A stretch of DNA of 37,590 nt, taken from the NCBI GenBank assembly GCA_031254035.1, contig JAIRVF010000092.1:1-37590 (forward strand), given 5' to 3'. The translations under genes and the position numbers were made by a program. The stretch is from Paenibacillus sp. (GTDB taxonomy: Bacteria > Bacillota > Bacilli > Paenibacillales > Paenibacillaceae). Of this stretch, positions 7,813-16,298 are shown one piece after another (the first letter of the stretch is position 1; each line of letters opens with the position of its first letter). The notes below the pieces were generated by a model. That model made no database searches. It was given only the letters and a program-made list of their open reading frames with translations, and was not told the DNA's origin.

Positions 7813-7841
7813 ATATTAGCAGGCGATGAATGAAACGTCAA
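7813..7841 (-). promoter_or_regulatory. Sigma-A promoter of the marR-like gene
   Basis: On the minus strand: TTGACG (7841-7836), a 17-base spacer, TAATAT (7818-7813). Near-consensus boxes with ideal spacing, in the 55 bases between the SDR stop and the MarR start. Confidence 0.7.
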
Positions 7842-7850
7842 ACGTCATGA

Positions 7851-8543
7851 TTACTTTTGATTTTTAATGACAACATCAGTTACAGATATAAATTTCCTTG
7901 GCTTAATATTATCAATAATAATTTCCGCGATATCATTCGGGTCCATCATTTTTTGGGTTTGTTCCTCTGAAAACACCCCATCCCAAAACTCGGTTTTCAT
8001 GCCGCCCATATATACAGCAGATACATTAATAGGAGATTCTTTTAGTTCCAGCGCAAGGCTCTCTGTAAATCCCCTCACACCAAATTTACTCGCGCAATAT
8101 ACGGATTCCGTAACCTTCCCTTCCAAACCGGCTGTAGAAACAATATTCACGATTGTGCCCTCATTAGATTGTTTCATCCCTTTTAACACTTCTTGTGTGC
8201 AAAAAATAGTTCCTTTTAAATTAACATCAATCATTTGATGAATTGAATCTTCGCTCAAATTTTCGGCATCATCAAAAAATCCAATACCGGCATTATTAAT
8301 TAGTAAATGGATTGATCCAATATCGTCTTGTATAGATTGAATCACTTGACTAACCATTTGTTTTGAAGAAACATCTGCCTCGTAAATGGAATAGCCGTGA
8401 GTTAGCGTTTTCGCCGTGCGCTCAAGTTTTGATTTATTTCTGCCGAGTAAACAAATGTAATAGCCCATAGAGGACAATTTTTGAGCAAGTGAAGCACCTA
8501 ACCCGCTGCCAGCGCCTGTTATAACCGCAATTTTTTCGTTCAT
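7851..8543 (-). CDS. Short-chain dehydrogenase/reductase (SDR)
   Basis: A 230-residue classical SDR oxidoreductase. The NAD(P) site is TGAGSGLGAS near residues 9-18, NNAG is in LLINNAGIGFF, the catalytic Ser is in VNIVSTAGLEG, and the active-site YxxxK is YCASK. The C-terminal part has VYMGGMKTEF, a position that often shapes the substrate pocket. The basic residue in LLGRNKSKLER after the second beta-strand suggests NADP(H). The start ATG 8543 follows AAAAGAGAAAGGATCG. It is divergent from a LacI-type regulator, with a pseudo-palindromic site between them, so that regulator may control it. Substrate unknown. Confidence 0.88.
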   Translation of the reverse strand: MNEKIAVITGAGSGLGASLAQKLSSMGYYICLLGRNKSKLERTAKTLTHGYSIYEADVSSKQMVSQVIQSIQDDIGSIHLLINNAGIGFFDDAENLSEDSIHQMIDVNLKGTIFCTQEVLKGMKQSNEGTIVNIVSTAGLEGKVTESVYCASKFGVRGFTESLALELKESPINVSAVYMGGMKTEFWDGVFSEEQTQKMMDPNDIAEIIIDNIKPRKFISVTDVVIKNQK

Positions 8544-8588
8544 ATCTACGATCCTTTCTCTTTTAAGCTACTAGCAAAGGATATATTG

Positions 8589-8602
8589 TGAAAAGCTTTC
8601 CA
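8589..8602. promoter_or_regulatory. Candidate LacI/cre-like operator between the divergent genes
   Basis: TGAAAAGCTTTCCA, a near-perfect inverted repeat (TGRAAAGCTTTYCA) centred between the SDR start (8543) and the LacI start (8663). LacI-family proteins usually bind 14-16 bp palindromes of this shape. The centre is GC rather than CG. Confidence 0.4.
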
Positions 8603-8662
8603 GGTCAAGAGGATTTCTAAATTTATTTGTATACGTTAATATGGATCCGGAGGGATTTGATT

Positions 8663-9640
8663 ATGCCAAATATAAAAAAAATCGCAGAAATGGCTGGAGT
8701 CTCGATTTCTACCGTTTCGCGTGTTTTAAATAATCATCCATATGTAAATGAGGAGAAACGAAAAGAGATATTATCGATTATCGAAAAATTAAATTACTCG
8801 CAAAATTCGAATGCTATCCATCTAGTACGAGGCAAAACGAATGTTATTGGCGTACTTCTTCCCTTTGTAAATCATCAATATTACAGCGCGATTATAGAGG
8901 GTATTTCAAAAATGGCCGCAAAACATCATTACAATATTATGCTTTGCCAAACGGGTTATAGTCCTGAGAAAGAAATCGAAGTTTTAAATATGCTAAAAAT
9001 GAAAAAGTTAGACGGGGTCATCATATGTTCCACAATCAATGGCTGGGAGAAACTCGAAAAATACGTAAAATTCGGACCGATTGTTACGTGTGAAGAGACC
9101 GAGTCTACCTCCTTGTCTAGCGTTTATATCGATCATTACAAAACATTTGCATTAGGAATGGAATACTTAATTAAACATGGCCATACACAAATTGGTTACT
9201 GCATTGGACGAAATCATAGCATCAACAGTCTGAATCGAAAACGGGCATACTTGGATGCCCTATCTTCTATACAAGGTATACCGAAAGAGGAGTGGAAGTT
9301 TGCAGACTGCTTCACAGTAGAGGATGGGACACATGTTGTTCAATCACTGCTTCAAATGAAAGAGCGCCCAACAGCGCTGCTTGTATCATGTAATCATATT
9401 GCGGCAGGAATCGTAAGAGCAGCCTCAAAAAGCGGGCTTTCTATTCCAGGAGATCTTACAATTATTGGCTGCGATGATCAGCAGATTGCTGAGATTCTGG
9501 ATATTACGACAATTGCTCATTCGAGTATAGATGTTGGCGCAGATGCATTTACCTTATTGCATGACCAAATTACAAAAAAGAACGAAGAAATTAAAAAAGT
9601 GGAGTTATTTCCAAAATTAACAGAACGGCTTACAACATAA
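8663..9640 (+). CDS. LacI-family transcriptional regulator
   Basis: A 325-residue regulator. Residues 1-55 are the LacI helix-turn-helix and hinge (NIKKIAEMAGVSISTVSRVL, NNHPYVNEEKR); the rest is a periplasmic-binding-protein-like effector domain beginning TNVIGVLLPFVNHQYYS and ending with the usual TIIGCDDQQIAEILDITTIAH. Start chosen at 8663, where GGAGGG precedes ATG by 8 bases and the HTH begins at once; the 12 extra codons upstream are not conserved in the family. It is divergent from the SDR gene. No sugar pathway lies beside it, so its effector is unknown. Confidence 0.9.
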   Translation: MPNIKKIAEMAGVSISTVSRVLNNHPYVNEEKRKEILSIIEKLNYSQNSNAIHLVRGKTNVIGVLLPFVNHQYYSAIIEGISKMAAKHHYNIMLCQTGYSPEKEIEVLNMLKMKKLDGVIICSTINGWEKLEKYVKFGPIVTCEETESTSLSSVYIDHYKTFALGMEYLIKHGHTQIGYCIGRNHSINSLNRKRAYLDALSSIQGIPKEEWKFADCFTVEDGTHVVQSLLQMKERPTALLVSCNHIAAGIVRAASKSGLSIPGDLTIIGCDDQQIAEILDITTIAHSSIDVGADAFTLLHDQITKKNEEIKKVELFPKLTERLTT

Positions 9641-9678
9641 GGAATCGTTCTTGATCACTTTGCATCTGCCGGGGGAAT

Positions 9679-9786
9679 TCATAAGCGTCCAATCTGGTCG
9701 CATTCTTCCGCAAACCATATTGCACCGTCCGTTCCAGCCGTGATCCCATATGGCCCTGAGCCAGCGTTTAATCCGTTATCAATATG
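9679..9786 (-). pseudogene. Remnant of a virginiamycin B lyase-like (Vgb) beta-propeller protein
   Basis: On the minus strand this short open stretch reads DNGLNAGSGPYGITAG then TDGAIWFAEECDQIGRL and a stop. 'GPYGITAG.DGA.WF.E...IGR' is the repeated blade motif of streptogramin B lyases, which linearise type B streptogramins. Only about one blade (35 codons) remains, bounded by stops on both sides and with a frame break after IGRL. It is therefore a dead fragment and confers nothing. It lies immediately after the LacI gene. Confidence 0.6.
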
Positions 9787-9921
9787 TCAAAGATGACATC
9801 TCATTTTAATGAGTTCGTAACACAATATTTTTCCGATAGTACTATATTTAGGAAGTGTTTTGGCTTAAAGTATAATATAGAAAACATGTGGTTTATACAT
9901 GGTACAAGGAGAGGATCCAAC

Positions 9922-10512
9922 ATGAAGTTTAAATCTGTGAAAAAAGTTTGGGCTGCCATTGCAGTCGCAGGTGTTGTCGGTATTGGCACGGCTTTGGCGA
10001 ATTCTCCGGTTTTTCCGGCTCATCAGGTAGATGCAGCGGCCGCAAGCCAAGGTAATTACGCTTCCGAACATGCACTCCGAACGTTAATGAGTTTTTATAA
10101 ACCAGCGATGAAAGGACAATTTCCGGGAGCAGTAGATAACTTGACGGTTGGAAAAAGCACCAGGAAAGATGTCTTCAAAACCATCGGCGATCCTGAACTC
10201 CCCAGAAAAAATGCAAACGATTATGATGTGTACGGCGCCAATATGGGACATCCCGGATATGCTTTCACTTATCAATCCGATAAAATTCACGAAATCCGTT
10301 ATTTCGGCACCAATATTGAGCGGCAAACCAATATCGGTGGTATTACGATGAGTATGGTGAAGCAGCATTGGTTCGCTCCTAATTCCACAACAACGATAAA
10401 AAACGGAAAAACGAAGCAAACCAAGCTTACCTATATCCGCGAAAATTATAAAGTGGAGTTTATTTTCAACAACAGCACCGATTTGGACCATATTAATCTA
10501 TTAGCCAAATGA
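9922..10512 (+). CDS. Secreted YjgB/DUF4309-like protein
   Basis: A 196-residue protein with a clear signal peptide: KFKSVKKVW, a hydrophobic core (AAIAVAGVVGIGTALA) and a likely cleavage site near VDAAAAS. The mature part has LRTLMSFYKPAMKGQFPGAV, VGKSTRKDVFKTIGDPELPR and a later KVEFIFNNSTDLDHINLL, which I recognise as the DUF4309 layout of Bacillus YjgB (two repeats of a 'G.t..dV....G.P' unit). Start at 9922 has AAGGAGAGG 8 bases ahead; the 46 extra upstream codons are spurious. A strong terminator follows, so it is probably a single-gene unit. No biochemical role is established as far as I know. Confidence 0.8.
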   Translation: MKFKSVKKVWAAIAVAGVVGIGTALANSPVFPAHQVDAAAASQGNYASEHALRTLMSFYKPAMKGQFPGAVDNLTVGKSTRKDVFKTIGDPELPRKNANDYDVYGANMGHPGYAFTYQSDKIHEIRYFGTNIERQTNIGGITMSMVKQHWFAPNSTTTIKNGKTKQTKLTYIRENYKVEFIFNNSTDLDHINLLAK

Positions 10513-10570
10513 GGATTTTTCAAAAATCCTGAATTAAATTCCCGTAGAACAACCGTCATTTAAAATGTAT

Positions 10571-10650
10571 AAATCCCCGTTTTGAAGGCAAGAGGCGGAC
10601 CGCTTTTAAAGCGATCTTCCTGAGGCCTGACAAAAGGGGATTTTTGTTTT
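10571..10650 (+). terminator. Multi-stem terminator after the YjgB-like gene
   Basis: AAATCCCC (10571-10578) pairs with GGGGATTT (10636-10643), with inner stems including CGCTTTTAAAGCG, and is followed by TTTTGTTTTTT. The outer stem encloses about 57 bases, more elaborate than a simple terminator. Confidence 0.7.
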
Positions 10651-10671
10651 TTAAGGAGGTCTATTTTTACC

Positions 10672-10785
10672 GTGTCATTATGGATTTGCCAAAGTTCTCA
10701 ATTGAAAAACTCGCCTTGGTTAACCGCAGCCAAATACGCGCTGCCAAAACGGCAATTCCAAACTTTTATCCAATACTTTGTATAA
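10672..10785 (+). CDS. Possible 37-residue small protein
   Basis: GTG at 10672 has AAGGAGG 12 bases upstream and opens a frame reading SLWICQSSQLKNSPWLTAA then KYALPKRQFQTFIQYFV before TAA. The ribosome site is good, but the spacing is long, the start is not ATG and I know no homologue. It could equally be a fragment of a lost gene. It lies between the terminator and the convergent DUF1259 gene. Confidence 0.25.
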   Translation: MSLWICQSSQLKNSPWLTAAKYALPKRQFQTFIQYFV

Positions 10786-10793
10786 ATCAAGCT

Positions 10794-11216
10794 CTAACCC
10801 AAAAAGGCAATAGAGCGTTTTACTTTCTTTGCAAATGCAACGGGATTATCGATCGATTCCCAGTGAATATACATAAGACGAGGTTCCTCAAACAGCCAGT
10901 GATTATGAACAGCTGTTACTTTAATCCCATTTTTTCGAAGATTTGTTAATAATCGATTTACTTGGTTTTGAAAAAGCGCCGTTTCCCCTAAACAGAGTGC
11001 GCGTTCTGAACTGTCCAGTGATTCAAACGAGAACAGTTGATAACGGACCAATGGGGACGTGGTACGTCTTCCTATAATAGATGCATTAAATATTCTATTT
11101 CTGGTAACGAAACAAACCGGACCTTTTGTAATTGAATGCTCTGTTCCACCTAAAATGGTTGAAAATTGATTACACAGTTTTTTAAAGCGGGGACTTGCTT
11201 TAACTTGTTCAGACAT
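10794..11216 (-). CDS. DUF1259 (LpqO-like) protein, second of a tandem pair
   Basis: A 140-residue protein of the DUF1259 type. Hallmarks are ALCLGETALFQNQVNRLLTN, GIKVTAVHNHWLFEEPRLMY and IHWESIDNPVAFAKKVK. The 'AVHNHWL.E.PR..Y.HWE' block is the family signature; its His residues suggest a metal or ligand site. No signal peptide is seen, although relatives such as LpqO are lipoproteins. It is about 60 percent identical by eye to the gene 51 bases upstream, so this is a tandem duplication. Start 11216 has AAAGGATG 7 bases ahead. Both follow the GMC oxidoreductase gene on the same strand. The biochemical function of the family is not known to me. Confidence 0.8.
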   Translation of the reverse strand: MSEQVKASPRFKKLCNQFSTILGGTEHSITKGPVCFVTRNRIFNASIIGRRTTSPLVRYQLFSFESLDSSERALCLGETALFQNQVNRLLTNLRKNGIKVTAVHNHWLFEEPRLMYIHWESIDNPVAFAKKVKRSIAFLG

Positions 11217-11267
11217 AAAGTATCATCCTTTCATTAAATGATCGATCCACCTTCATCTCGGGCCGCA

Positions 11268-11687
11268 TCAACCTAAGAATGCTATGGATTCTTTGGTTTT
11301 TCTAGCAAACACAACAGGATTCATAGTTGCTTCCCAATGCATATACATTAACCGTGGATTTTCATTTAGCCAGTGGTTATGGACCGCAGTCACTTTTATC
11401 CCACGTTTACGAAGATTCGACATTAATCGATTAACCTGATTTTGGTGTACGGCAGTCTCACCCAAACAAAGCGCGCGTCCCGAATTATCAAGAGATTCAA
11501 ACGAAAACATTTGCATTTGAACTAGTGGGGATCGCGTTCTTCTCCCCAAGATCTTTTCCCTTAGATTCGTCATCCGCATAACAAAACAAACTGGACCTTC
11601 ATCAACTTCCGATGTGCCTCCTAATATTTTTCCAAATTGAGTGCAAAGCTTTTTGAATTGAGGGCTTACCTTCACTTGTTGTGCCAT
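11268..11687 (-). CDS. DUF1259 (LpqO-like) protein, first of a tandem pair
   Basis: A 139-residue paralogue of the next gene. It starts MAQQVKVSPQFKKLCTQFGK and shares SFESLDNSGRALCLGETAV, KVTAVHNHWLNENPRLMYMH and the end SIAFLG. Start 11687 is set by AGGGAGG 6 bases upstream. An LGRRTRSPLVQMQMFSFESL segment sits before the signature. It lies 116 bases downstream of the GMC oxidoreductase and 51 bases before its duplicate, so the three probably form a unit. Two copies that have diverged this far but kept all signature residues suggest that both are functional. Confidence 0.8.
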   Translation of the reverse strand: MAQQVKVSPQFKKLCTQFGKILGGTSEVDEGPVCFVMRMTNLREKILGRRTRSPLVQMQMFSFESLDNSGRALCLGETAVHQNQVNRLMSNLRKRGIKVTAVHNHWLNENPRLMYMHWEATMNPVVFARKTKESIAFLG

Positions 11688-11803
11688 ATATATCCTCCCT
11701 TTCATCATGTTCGGTTTATCCTATGACGAAAGATAGAAATGGACTTGGATAAATGTTAGTATTATAAAAACTATTTGCAAAATAGCCTTGGTAAATTGCT
11801 AAT

Positions 11804-13429
11804 TCACTCTTCATAACTCTCGAATGAATATCTTCTTACCTTTCGTTTTTGAACTTTCTTATCCAATAGCAATTGCCTGGCAATTGTATAACCAATAAGG
11901 TATGCAGGAGCCGAAACATTACCGTCCACCGTAAATGGAATGATTGATGCATCGGCAACGATTAAATCCTTTACCCCATGAACGTTTCCCCTTCGATCAA
12001 CAACTCCTCCTCTTTTCAAAGGAGCCATACGAAGGGAGCCTTGCTGGTGATGATTATGGTCAAAATTCTCTTTAATAAACTTCTCCAATTTTGAATCATC
12101 GTCAATGACATCGGTTGTAGGCGAAACAAGCTGGTACAATGGGTCAATGGACGTAAGCTCTTCAGCTATACGCTTAACATATATTTTGTAAATATCTTTT
12201 ACAGATTCCATGTCCTCTGGATTTGCGAGAAACCCCTCATCTGCAAGCACGATTTTTAGTGGATCATTGTTTTGGATTTTAATAAAACCACGACTCTTGG
12301 GGCGTAAGTAAATAATCGCTAAGTTTAACATGCTGTCGGAACCTATGCCAATAAGTTGAACTGCCCGGCGATTGTCGTTTACACCAGTAGGATCAGGTAA
12401 AAAAGCTCCAGCTGTATAAAGCGCATTCGGATCATTAGCAGGCAGGGCATTATCGTTTGTATTGGTAGTGAAAACGGCAAAGTTAAGCGTATGGTTTCTT
12501 AGCCTCAGACCTACGTTTTTATTATTAAAAATAACAGGGATTCCTGCTTTTTCAAGTAATGGAGCCGGTCCGATTCCGGATAGCATGAGCAGTTGAGCGC
12601 TGTTGATTCCTGCTGAAATAATAACCTTTTTTCGTGCGTAAGCTCGAATACTCTTTCCTGATTTTAGGAATTCCACTCCTATAGCACGTTTATTGGCAAA
12701 AAGCACGCGTAAAGCCGTAGATTTGAAGAAAACTCTTAATTTCCTACCGTTTACACCACGACCGGAAGGGGTCATGATATCCGTCGAGAGGAAAGCTGCT
12801 GAAGAATTTTCTCTTCGACCATTTGGATTCTGATACAATTGCCATCGAGTAAACGGACCCAGGGGGGTTGTAGGATCATTATAATCCAGGATCTCTGGAA
12901 AGCCTGTTGCCTGCTCAATGGCTGCAGTGAGCTTTTCCGCCATAGATGTTGGATGTTTCGGAGCCTGCCTTATATCAATCCGTCCACTGAATCCCCGTGC
13001 TCTTGAATTATCGGTTTCTCCGTTATACTTTTCTAAACTCTTGAATCGATGAATAGCCCGTCTTGGTGACCAAAGTGAACCCAAAAGTTTTTCCCATTCC
13101 CTTAAAACGGCTGATGTAGGCCGTACATATTGCTCACCGTTAATCGAAGATCCTCCGCCCAAGAGGCGACCTGTTGTCCATTCAAACATTCGGTCATCCA
13201 ACCCCTCTTGCGGAATCCCTTCCCCTTGCCAGAAGTATTCGGAGGAAAATTGTTCCTCCAACTTAGGAGCAAATGTAGAATCCCTAATGGGTGTATCTTT
13301 ATCGTTGTTCTCGCCGGCTTCTAAAACTAGAACCGATGATTGATTATTATCACTAAGTATCTTTGCGATCACAGCGCCAGCAGGACCTGTTCCTACGACA
13401 ATATAATCAAATTTCATTTTCTGATTCAT
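11804..13429 (-). CDS. GMC-family FAD-dependent oxidoreductase
   Basis: A 541-residue glucose-methanol-choline oxidoreductase. The N-terminal dinucleotide fold is FDYIVVGTGPAGAVIAKIL, with LVLEAG at the end of the second strand. The GMC signature region is TTGRLLGGGSSINGEQYVRP; signature 2 is ISAGINSAQLLMLSGIGP. The C-terminal active-site region contains DHNHHQQGSLRMA and later VSAPAYLIGYTIARQL; catalytic His would be in the former, and the second pocket residue is Asn (DGNVSAP). Start 13429 has AAGGAGAAC 5 bases before; the frame's TTG at 13432 is less likely. No Tat signal. Two DUF1259 genes follow. The substrate, presumably an alcohol or sugar, is unknown. Confidence 0.9.
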   Translation of the reverse strand: MNQKMKFDYIVVGTGPAGAVIAKILSDNNQSSVLVLEAGENNDKDTPIRDSTFAPKLEEQFSSEYFWQGEGIPQEGLDDRMFEWTTGRLLGGGSSINGEQYVRPTSAVLREWEKLLGSLWSPRRAIHRFKSLEKYNGETDNSRARGFSGRIDIRQAPKHPTSMAEKLTAAIEQATGFPEILDYNDPTTPLGPFTRWQLYQNPNGRRENSSAAFLSTDIMTPSGRGVNGRKLRVFFKSTALRVLFANKRAIGVEFLKSGKSIRAYARKKVIISAGINSAQLLMLSGIGPAPLLEKAGIPVIFNNKNVGLRLRNHTLNFAVFTTNTNDNALPANDPNALYTAGAFLPDPTGVNDNRRAVQLIGIGSDSMLNLAIIYLRPKSRGFIKIQNNDPLKIVLADEGFLANPEDMESVKDIYKIYVKRIAEELTSIDPLYQLVSPTTDVIDDDSKLEKFIKENFDHNHHQQGSLRMAPLKRGGVVDRRGNVHGVKDLIVADASIIPFTVDGNVSAPAYLIGYTIARQLLLDKKVQKRKVRRYSFESYEE

Positions 13430-13656
13430 CAAAGTTCTCCTTGTTAAATGGGTTAATGTATGAATATTAAATTGTTTTGTCCCAAGTTCCTGAGAAAATT
13501 AAAAAGGATCCACCTTTGCGGAACCTCAAACCACTTTTAAAAAAATGTAGTACATGGTGATCACCTTATTGACAGTGAAACATTTTTGAAATATTTGAAG
13601 AAGGCGAACCAGCTTGTCGGTACTATACATTCATCCTGAGTTTACGATGTTCAGGC

Positions 13657-13697
13657 TAAAAAAAGAGCCGCGACGAGGTCTATTCCTCACTGCGGCT
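13657..13697 (-). terminator. Terminator after the TetR gene
   Basis: On the minus strand AGCCGC, an inner GAGG/CCTC pairing, GCGGCT, then CTTTTTTT. It begins 14 bases past the TetR stop codon. The remaining bases of 13433-13656 hold the GMC promoter region; I see no gene there. Confidence 0.85.
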
Positions 13698-13710
13698 AAC
13701 ACTTGTTTTC

Positions 13711-14274
13711 CTATGTGTTTATTCCATTTAGGAACATCTCCGTATAGACAGCCGCCACTTCAGCATCGGATAACGATCCGCCCTTCTTGAACCAGGTATA
13801 ACACCAGTTACAGGCCCCGAGGATGCTGAATGCTACCATTTCCGACGGCAAATCCTCACGGAACTCACCGCTATTTATTCCCTGCTCGATAATAAATTGT
13901 ACATTTTTTCGGAACTGGTCCCGCTTTTGTTTAATCTCGGTCAGACTATCACCTGTAATATGAAGAAGTTCTCGAAAAAAAATGCGTGCACTGCTTCCCC
14001 GGCCTTCGATTGCCTGAATGGTCATAAGGATAATCCCGGACAACTTTTCTTTCCAAGTTCGATCCGGCTGCTCGATGATGCACTGTTGTTCCTCCAACAT
14101 GTAATCAATATACTGCAGTTGAATCCGCGTGAGTAGTTCTTCTTTACTTGAAAAGTAATAATAGAAGGTCCCCTTGGTCACGCCCAGCGCGTTGACAATG
14201 TCCTGGATCGAGGCATCGCTAAACCCTTTCGATTCAAAAAGTGTTATGCTTTGCTTCATAATCTTCTCTTTCAT
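13711..14274 (-). CDS. TetR/AcrR-family repressor, FadR-like
   Basis: A 187-residue one-component regulator. The helix-turn-helix is FSDASIQDIVNALGVTKGTF followed by YYYFSSKEELL; the C-terminal ~130 residues are the TetR ligand-binding helical domain. The context (end of an acyl-CoA degradation gene cluster) and the AIEGRGSSARIFFRELLHI segment fit the FadR type, which releases DNA on binding long-chain acyl-CoA; this is inference. Start 14274 is supported by GGAG 6 bases upstream, and the longer frame has no such site. A MITE-like element (14308-14515) separates it from the acyl-CoA ligase gene and may supply or block its transcription. The probable operator is the palindrome at 19579-19602. 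Confidence 0.87.
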   Translation of the reverse strand: MKEKIMKQSITLFESKGFSDASIQDIVNALGVTKGTFYYYFSSKEELLTRIQLQYIDYMLEEQQCIIEQPDRTWKEKLSGIILMTIQAIEGRGSSARIFFRELLHITGDSLTEIKQKRDQFRKNVQFIIEQGINSGEFREDLPSEMVAFSILGACNWCYTWFKKGGSLSDAEVAAVYTEMFLNGINT

Positions 14275-14307
14275 GGACGGCTCCAAGTATAATCTCCCCT
14301 TATAGAA

Positions 14308-14515
14308 GTTATTCAAAAAGTCCGCTTTTGATCACGAAGTAACACTTAAAGCTTATTCGACATCGAATCTTGAATTCAGCCGGGCCTTCCGGTGCTCACG
14401 TACCCACTACAAGAAAATGCTTACGAAGTCGTTTTCTACGAAAACGTGTAGCTCCGCTCCTCAGTCCCTACCTTCATCCAATCTTCTCGGTGCTGAAAAC
14501 CGAACTTTTTGAACT
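14308..14515. mobile_element. MITE-like element with inverted ends
   Basis: About 208 bases without a coding frame. The left end TTCAAAAAGTCCGCTTTT and the inverted right end TTCAAAAAGTTCGGTTTT match at 16 of 18 positions. The interior includes AAGAAAATGCTTACGAAG and ACTTCGTGATC-like pieces typical of small non-autonomous elements; I recall similar sequences scattered in Paenibacillus genomes, but cannot verify this here. It is inserted 34 bases before the TetR start and 51 bases after the ligase stop. No target duplication is evident by eye. Confidence 0.65.
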
Positions 14516-14566
14516 CTCAAATATTGCAAGCAAGTCTCCGGCATGTTTAATTGAAGGGCAGGCCCC

Positions 14567-16240
14567 CTAGTCTTCCTGGTTCGCTTTGTTCCTGGCTTCT
14601 TCCTGAAGCTTGCGCCATAATATTTTGCCGCTGCCGGTTACCGGAAGCGATGTGACAAGTTCAACGAGGCGCGGATATTTATAGGCTGCCATATGCTGCT
14701 GCGCCCAGCGAATAATATCGCCCGCCTCCACTGTGCCGCGCTTGTCTTCCTGCAGGACAACGTAAGCCTTGATTTCTTCACCCTTCCGCTTGTCAGGTAC
14801 CCCGATCACGCAGGCTTCTTTAATCGCCGGATGCTTATACAAAATCGACTCCACTTCGGACGGCCACACTTTGAATCCGGAAGCGTTAATCATGCGTTTC
14901 ACCCGCTCGACGACAAAGAAGTATCCCTCCTCGTCGCAGTAGCCGATATCTCCGGAGCGAAAAAATGGTTTACCGTCTATTTCGACAAAGGCATTTTTCG
15001 TTTCTACCGGGTTGTTCCAGTAGCCCTGAAATAATTGCGGGCCATTCACCATGATTTCCCCTTCTTCACGTGGCCCCATCTCTTCCAGTGATATCGGATC
15101 AATAATACGTGCGTCTACATCAAAGGACGGAACTCCAATACATTGCAGCTTCGGGCGATCGAGCGGATTGAAATGCGTCTGCGCCATCGTCTCCGACAAG
15201 CCGTAACCTTCCACGAACCGAAGGCCGATGACCTGATAAAGTTTCTCGCCGACTGCCTCGGGCAGTCCAGCCCCGCCTCCATTAATAACGAGAAGTGAAC
15301 TCAGATCGTATTGCGCAAGCTGGGGATTGGAGAGAAAATCAACAATCATTGTGCTGATCCCCGTCCAGTGTGTACACTTATGAGTTTCTATGAATCGAGC
15401 GGCTGTATGACGGTCCCAGCGCGTCATAATGACCATGGCGGCCCCCATATAAATTGGTGCGTGCATGCTGTGAACCATTCCGGTCACGTGAAACAAGGGA
15501 AGTGTGCATAACACGTTCGTCTCCGAAGTCAGATCCCCCCAGATTGCGGCAGACATCACGTTCGCCTGCACCGACTTATGGGTATGCATACATCCTTTGG
15601 GTTCACCGGTTGTCCCAGATGTATACGGGAGCACCGCGAGTTCACTTCCTGTCTCCTCCGGGAAGGGCAGTGTTTCGATGTCAGCCCGCATCGCCTGCGC
15701 CCACGGGATGACTTGAGGGGAAGTCACTTCCTGCCGTGGGGCCTTAACAAATTCCGGGGCATCTGCGCATGTATTGAGGCAGTAGTCGGAATAAGCGGCG
15801 ATAATTATACGTTCCAGACAACTCGTTCCGAGCAGTCGTTCGATACGCGGATACAGCTCCTGGCCGACCAGGCTGATCTTGATACCGCCGTCTTGGATAT
15901 AAAAGGACAGCTCATCCGTAAGATTCATCGGATTGATCGGCACAACAACGCCGCCACATCGCAAAATGGCATAATATGAAATAATAAATTGTGGACTGTT
16001 CTGCATATAGATGAGCACGCGGTCACCTTTATTCACGCCCAGATGCATTAAATAAGTGGCCATGCGGTTCACTTCATCTCTCAACGTCCGGTAAGTGATA
16101 AACTGATCATAATAAATGATGGCCGTCCGGTCTGGATAACGGCGGGCGGTTACTTCCAGATTGTCGCTCAGCGTCGTGTCTGGTACCGCGAGCGTAATCG
16201 GCTTACGGGTAGGCCAAAACGCAAAATGGGGACGTGTCAC
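14567..16240 (-). CDS. AMP-dependent acyl-CoA synthetase (fatty-acid-CoA ligase)
   Basis: A 557-residue ANL-superfamily ligase that activates a carboxylic acid with ATP to acyl-AMP and then acyl-CoA. The P-loop-like motif is LPYTSGTTGEPKGCMHTHKS, the A4/A5 motifs are PLFHVTGMVH and FVEGYGLSETMAQTHF, and the hinge/AMP region is FRSGDIGYCDEEGYFFVVER. The catalytic lysine is in LPVTGSGKILWRKL near the C terminus. The chain specificity is not clear; the operon suggests a branched or long-chain acid. Its start is 58 bases downstream of the APH-like kinase gene, and it is the fourth gene of the set. Length is normal for the family. Confidence 0.9.
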   Translation of the reverse strand: MTRPHFAFWPTRKPITLAVPDTTLSDNLEVTARRYPDRTAIIYYDQFITYRTLRDEVNRMATYLMHLGVNKGDRVLIYMQNSPQFIISYYAILRCGGVVVPINPMNLTDELSFYIQDGGIKISLVGQELYPRIERLLGTSCLERIIIAAYSDYCLNTCADAPEFVKAPRQEVTSPQVIPWAQAMRADIETLPFPEETGSELAVLPYTSGTTGEPKGCMHTHKSVQANVMSAAIWGDLTSETNVLCTLPLFHVTGMVHSMHAPIYMGAAMVIMTRWDRHTAARFIETHKCTHWTGISTMIVDFLSNPQLAQYDLSSLLVINGGGAGLPEAVGEKLYQVIGLRFVEGYGLSETMAQTHFNPLDRPKLQCIGVPSFDVDARIIDPISLEEMGPREEGEIMVNGPQLFQGYWNNPVETKNAFVEIDGKPFFRSGDIGYCDEEGYFFVVERVKRMINASGFKVWPSEVESILYKHPAIKEACVIGVPDKRKGEEIKAYVVLQEDKRGTVEAGDIIRWAQQHMAAYKYPRLVELVTSLPVTGSGKILWRKLQEEARNKANQED

Positions 16241-16298
16241 CCGAATCTCCTCCTCATGGATACGAATAGTCGCAAGCTTGAAATAGCTCGGTCAGCAC

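Noticed and set aside
10084..10491. 135-codon minus-strand open frame
   Set aside because: Opposite strand of the YjgB-like gene, which has a signal peptide and strong ribosome site.
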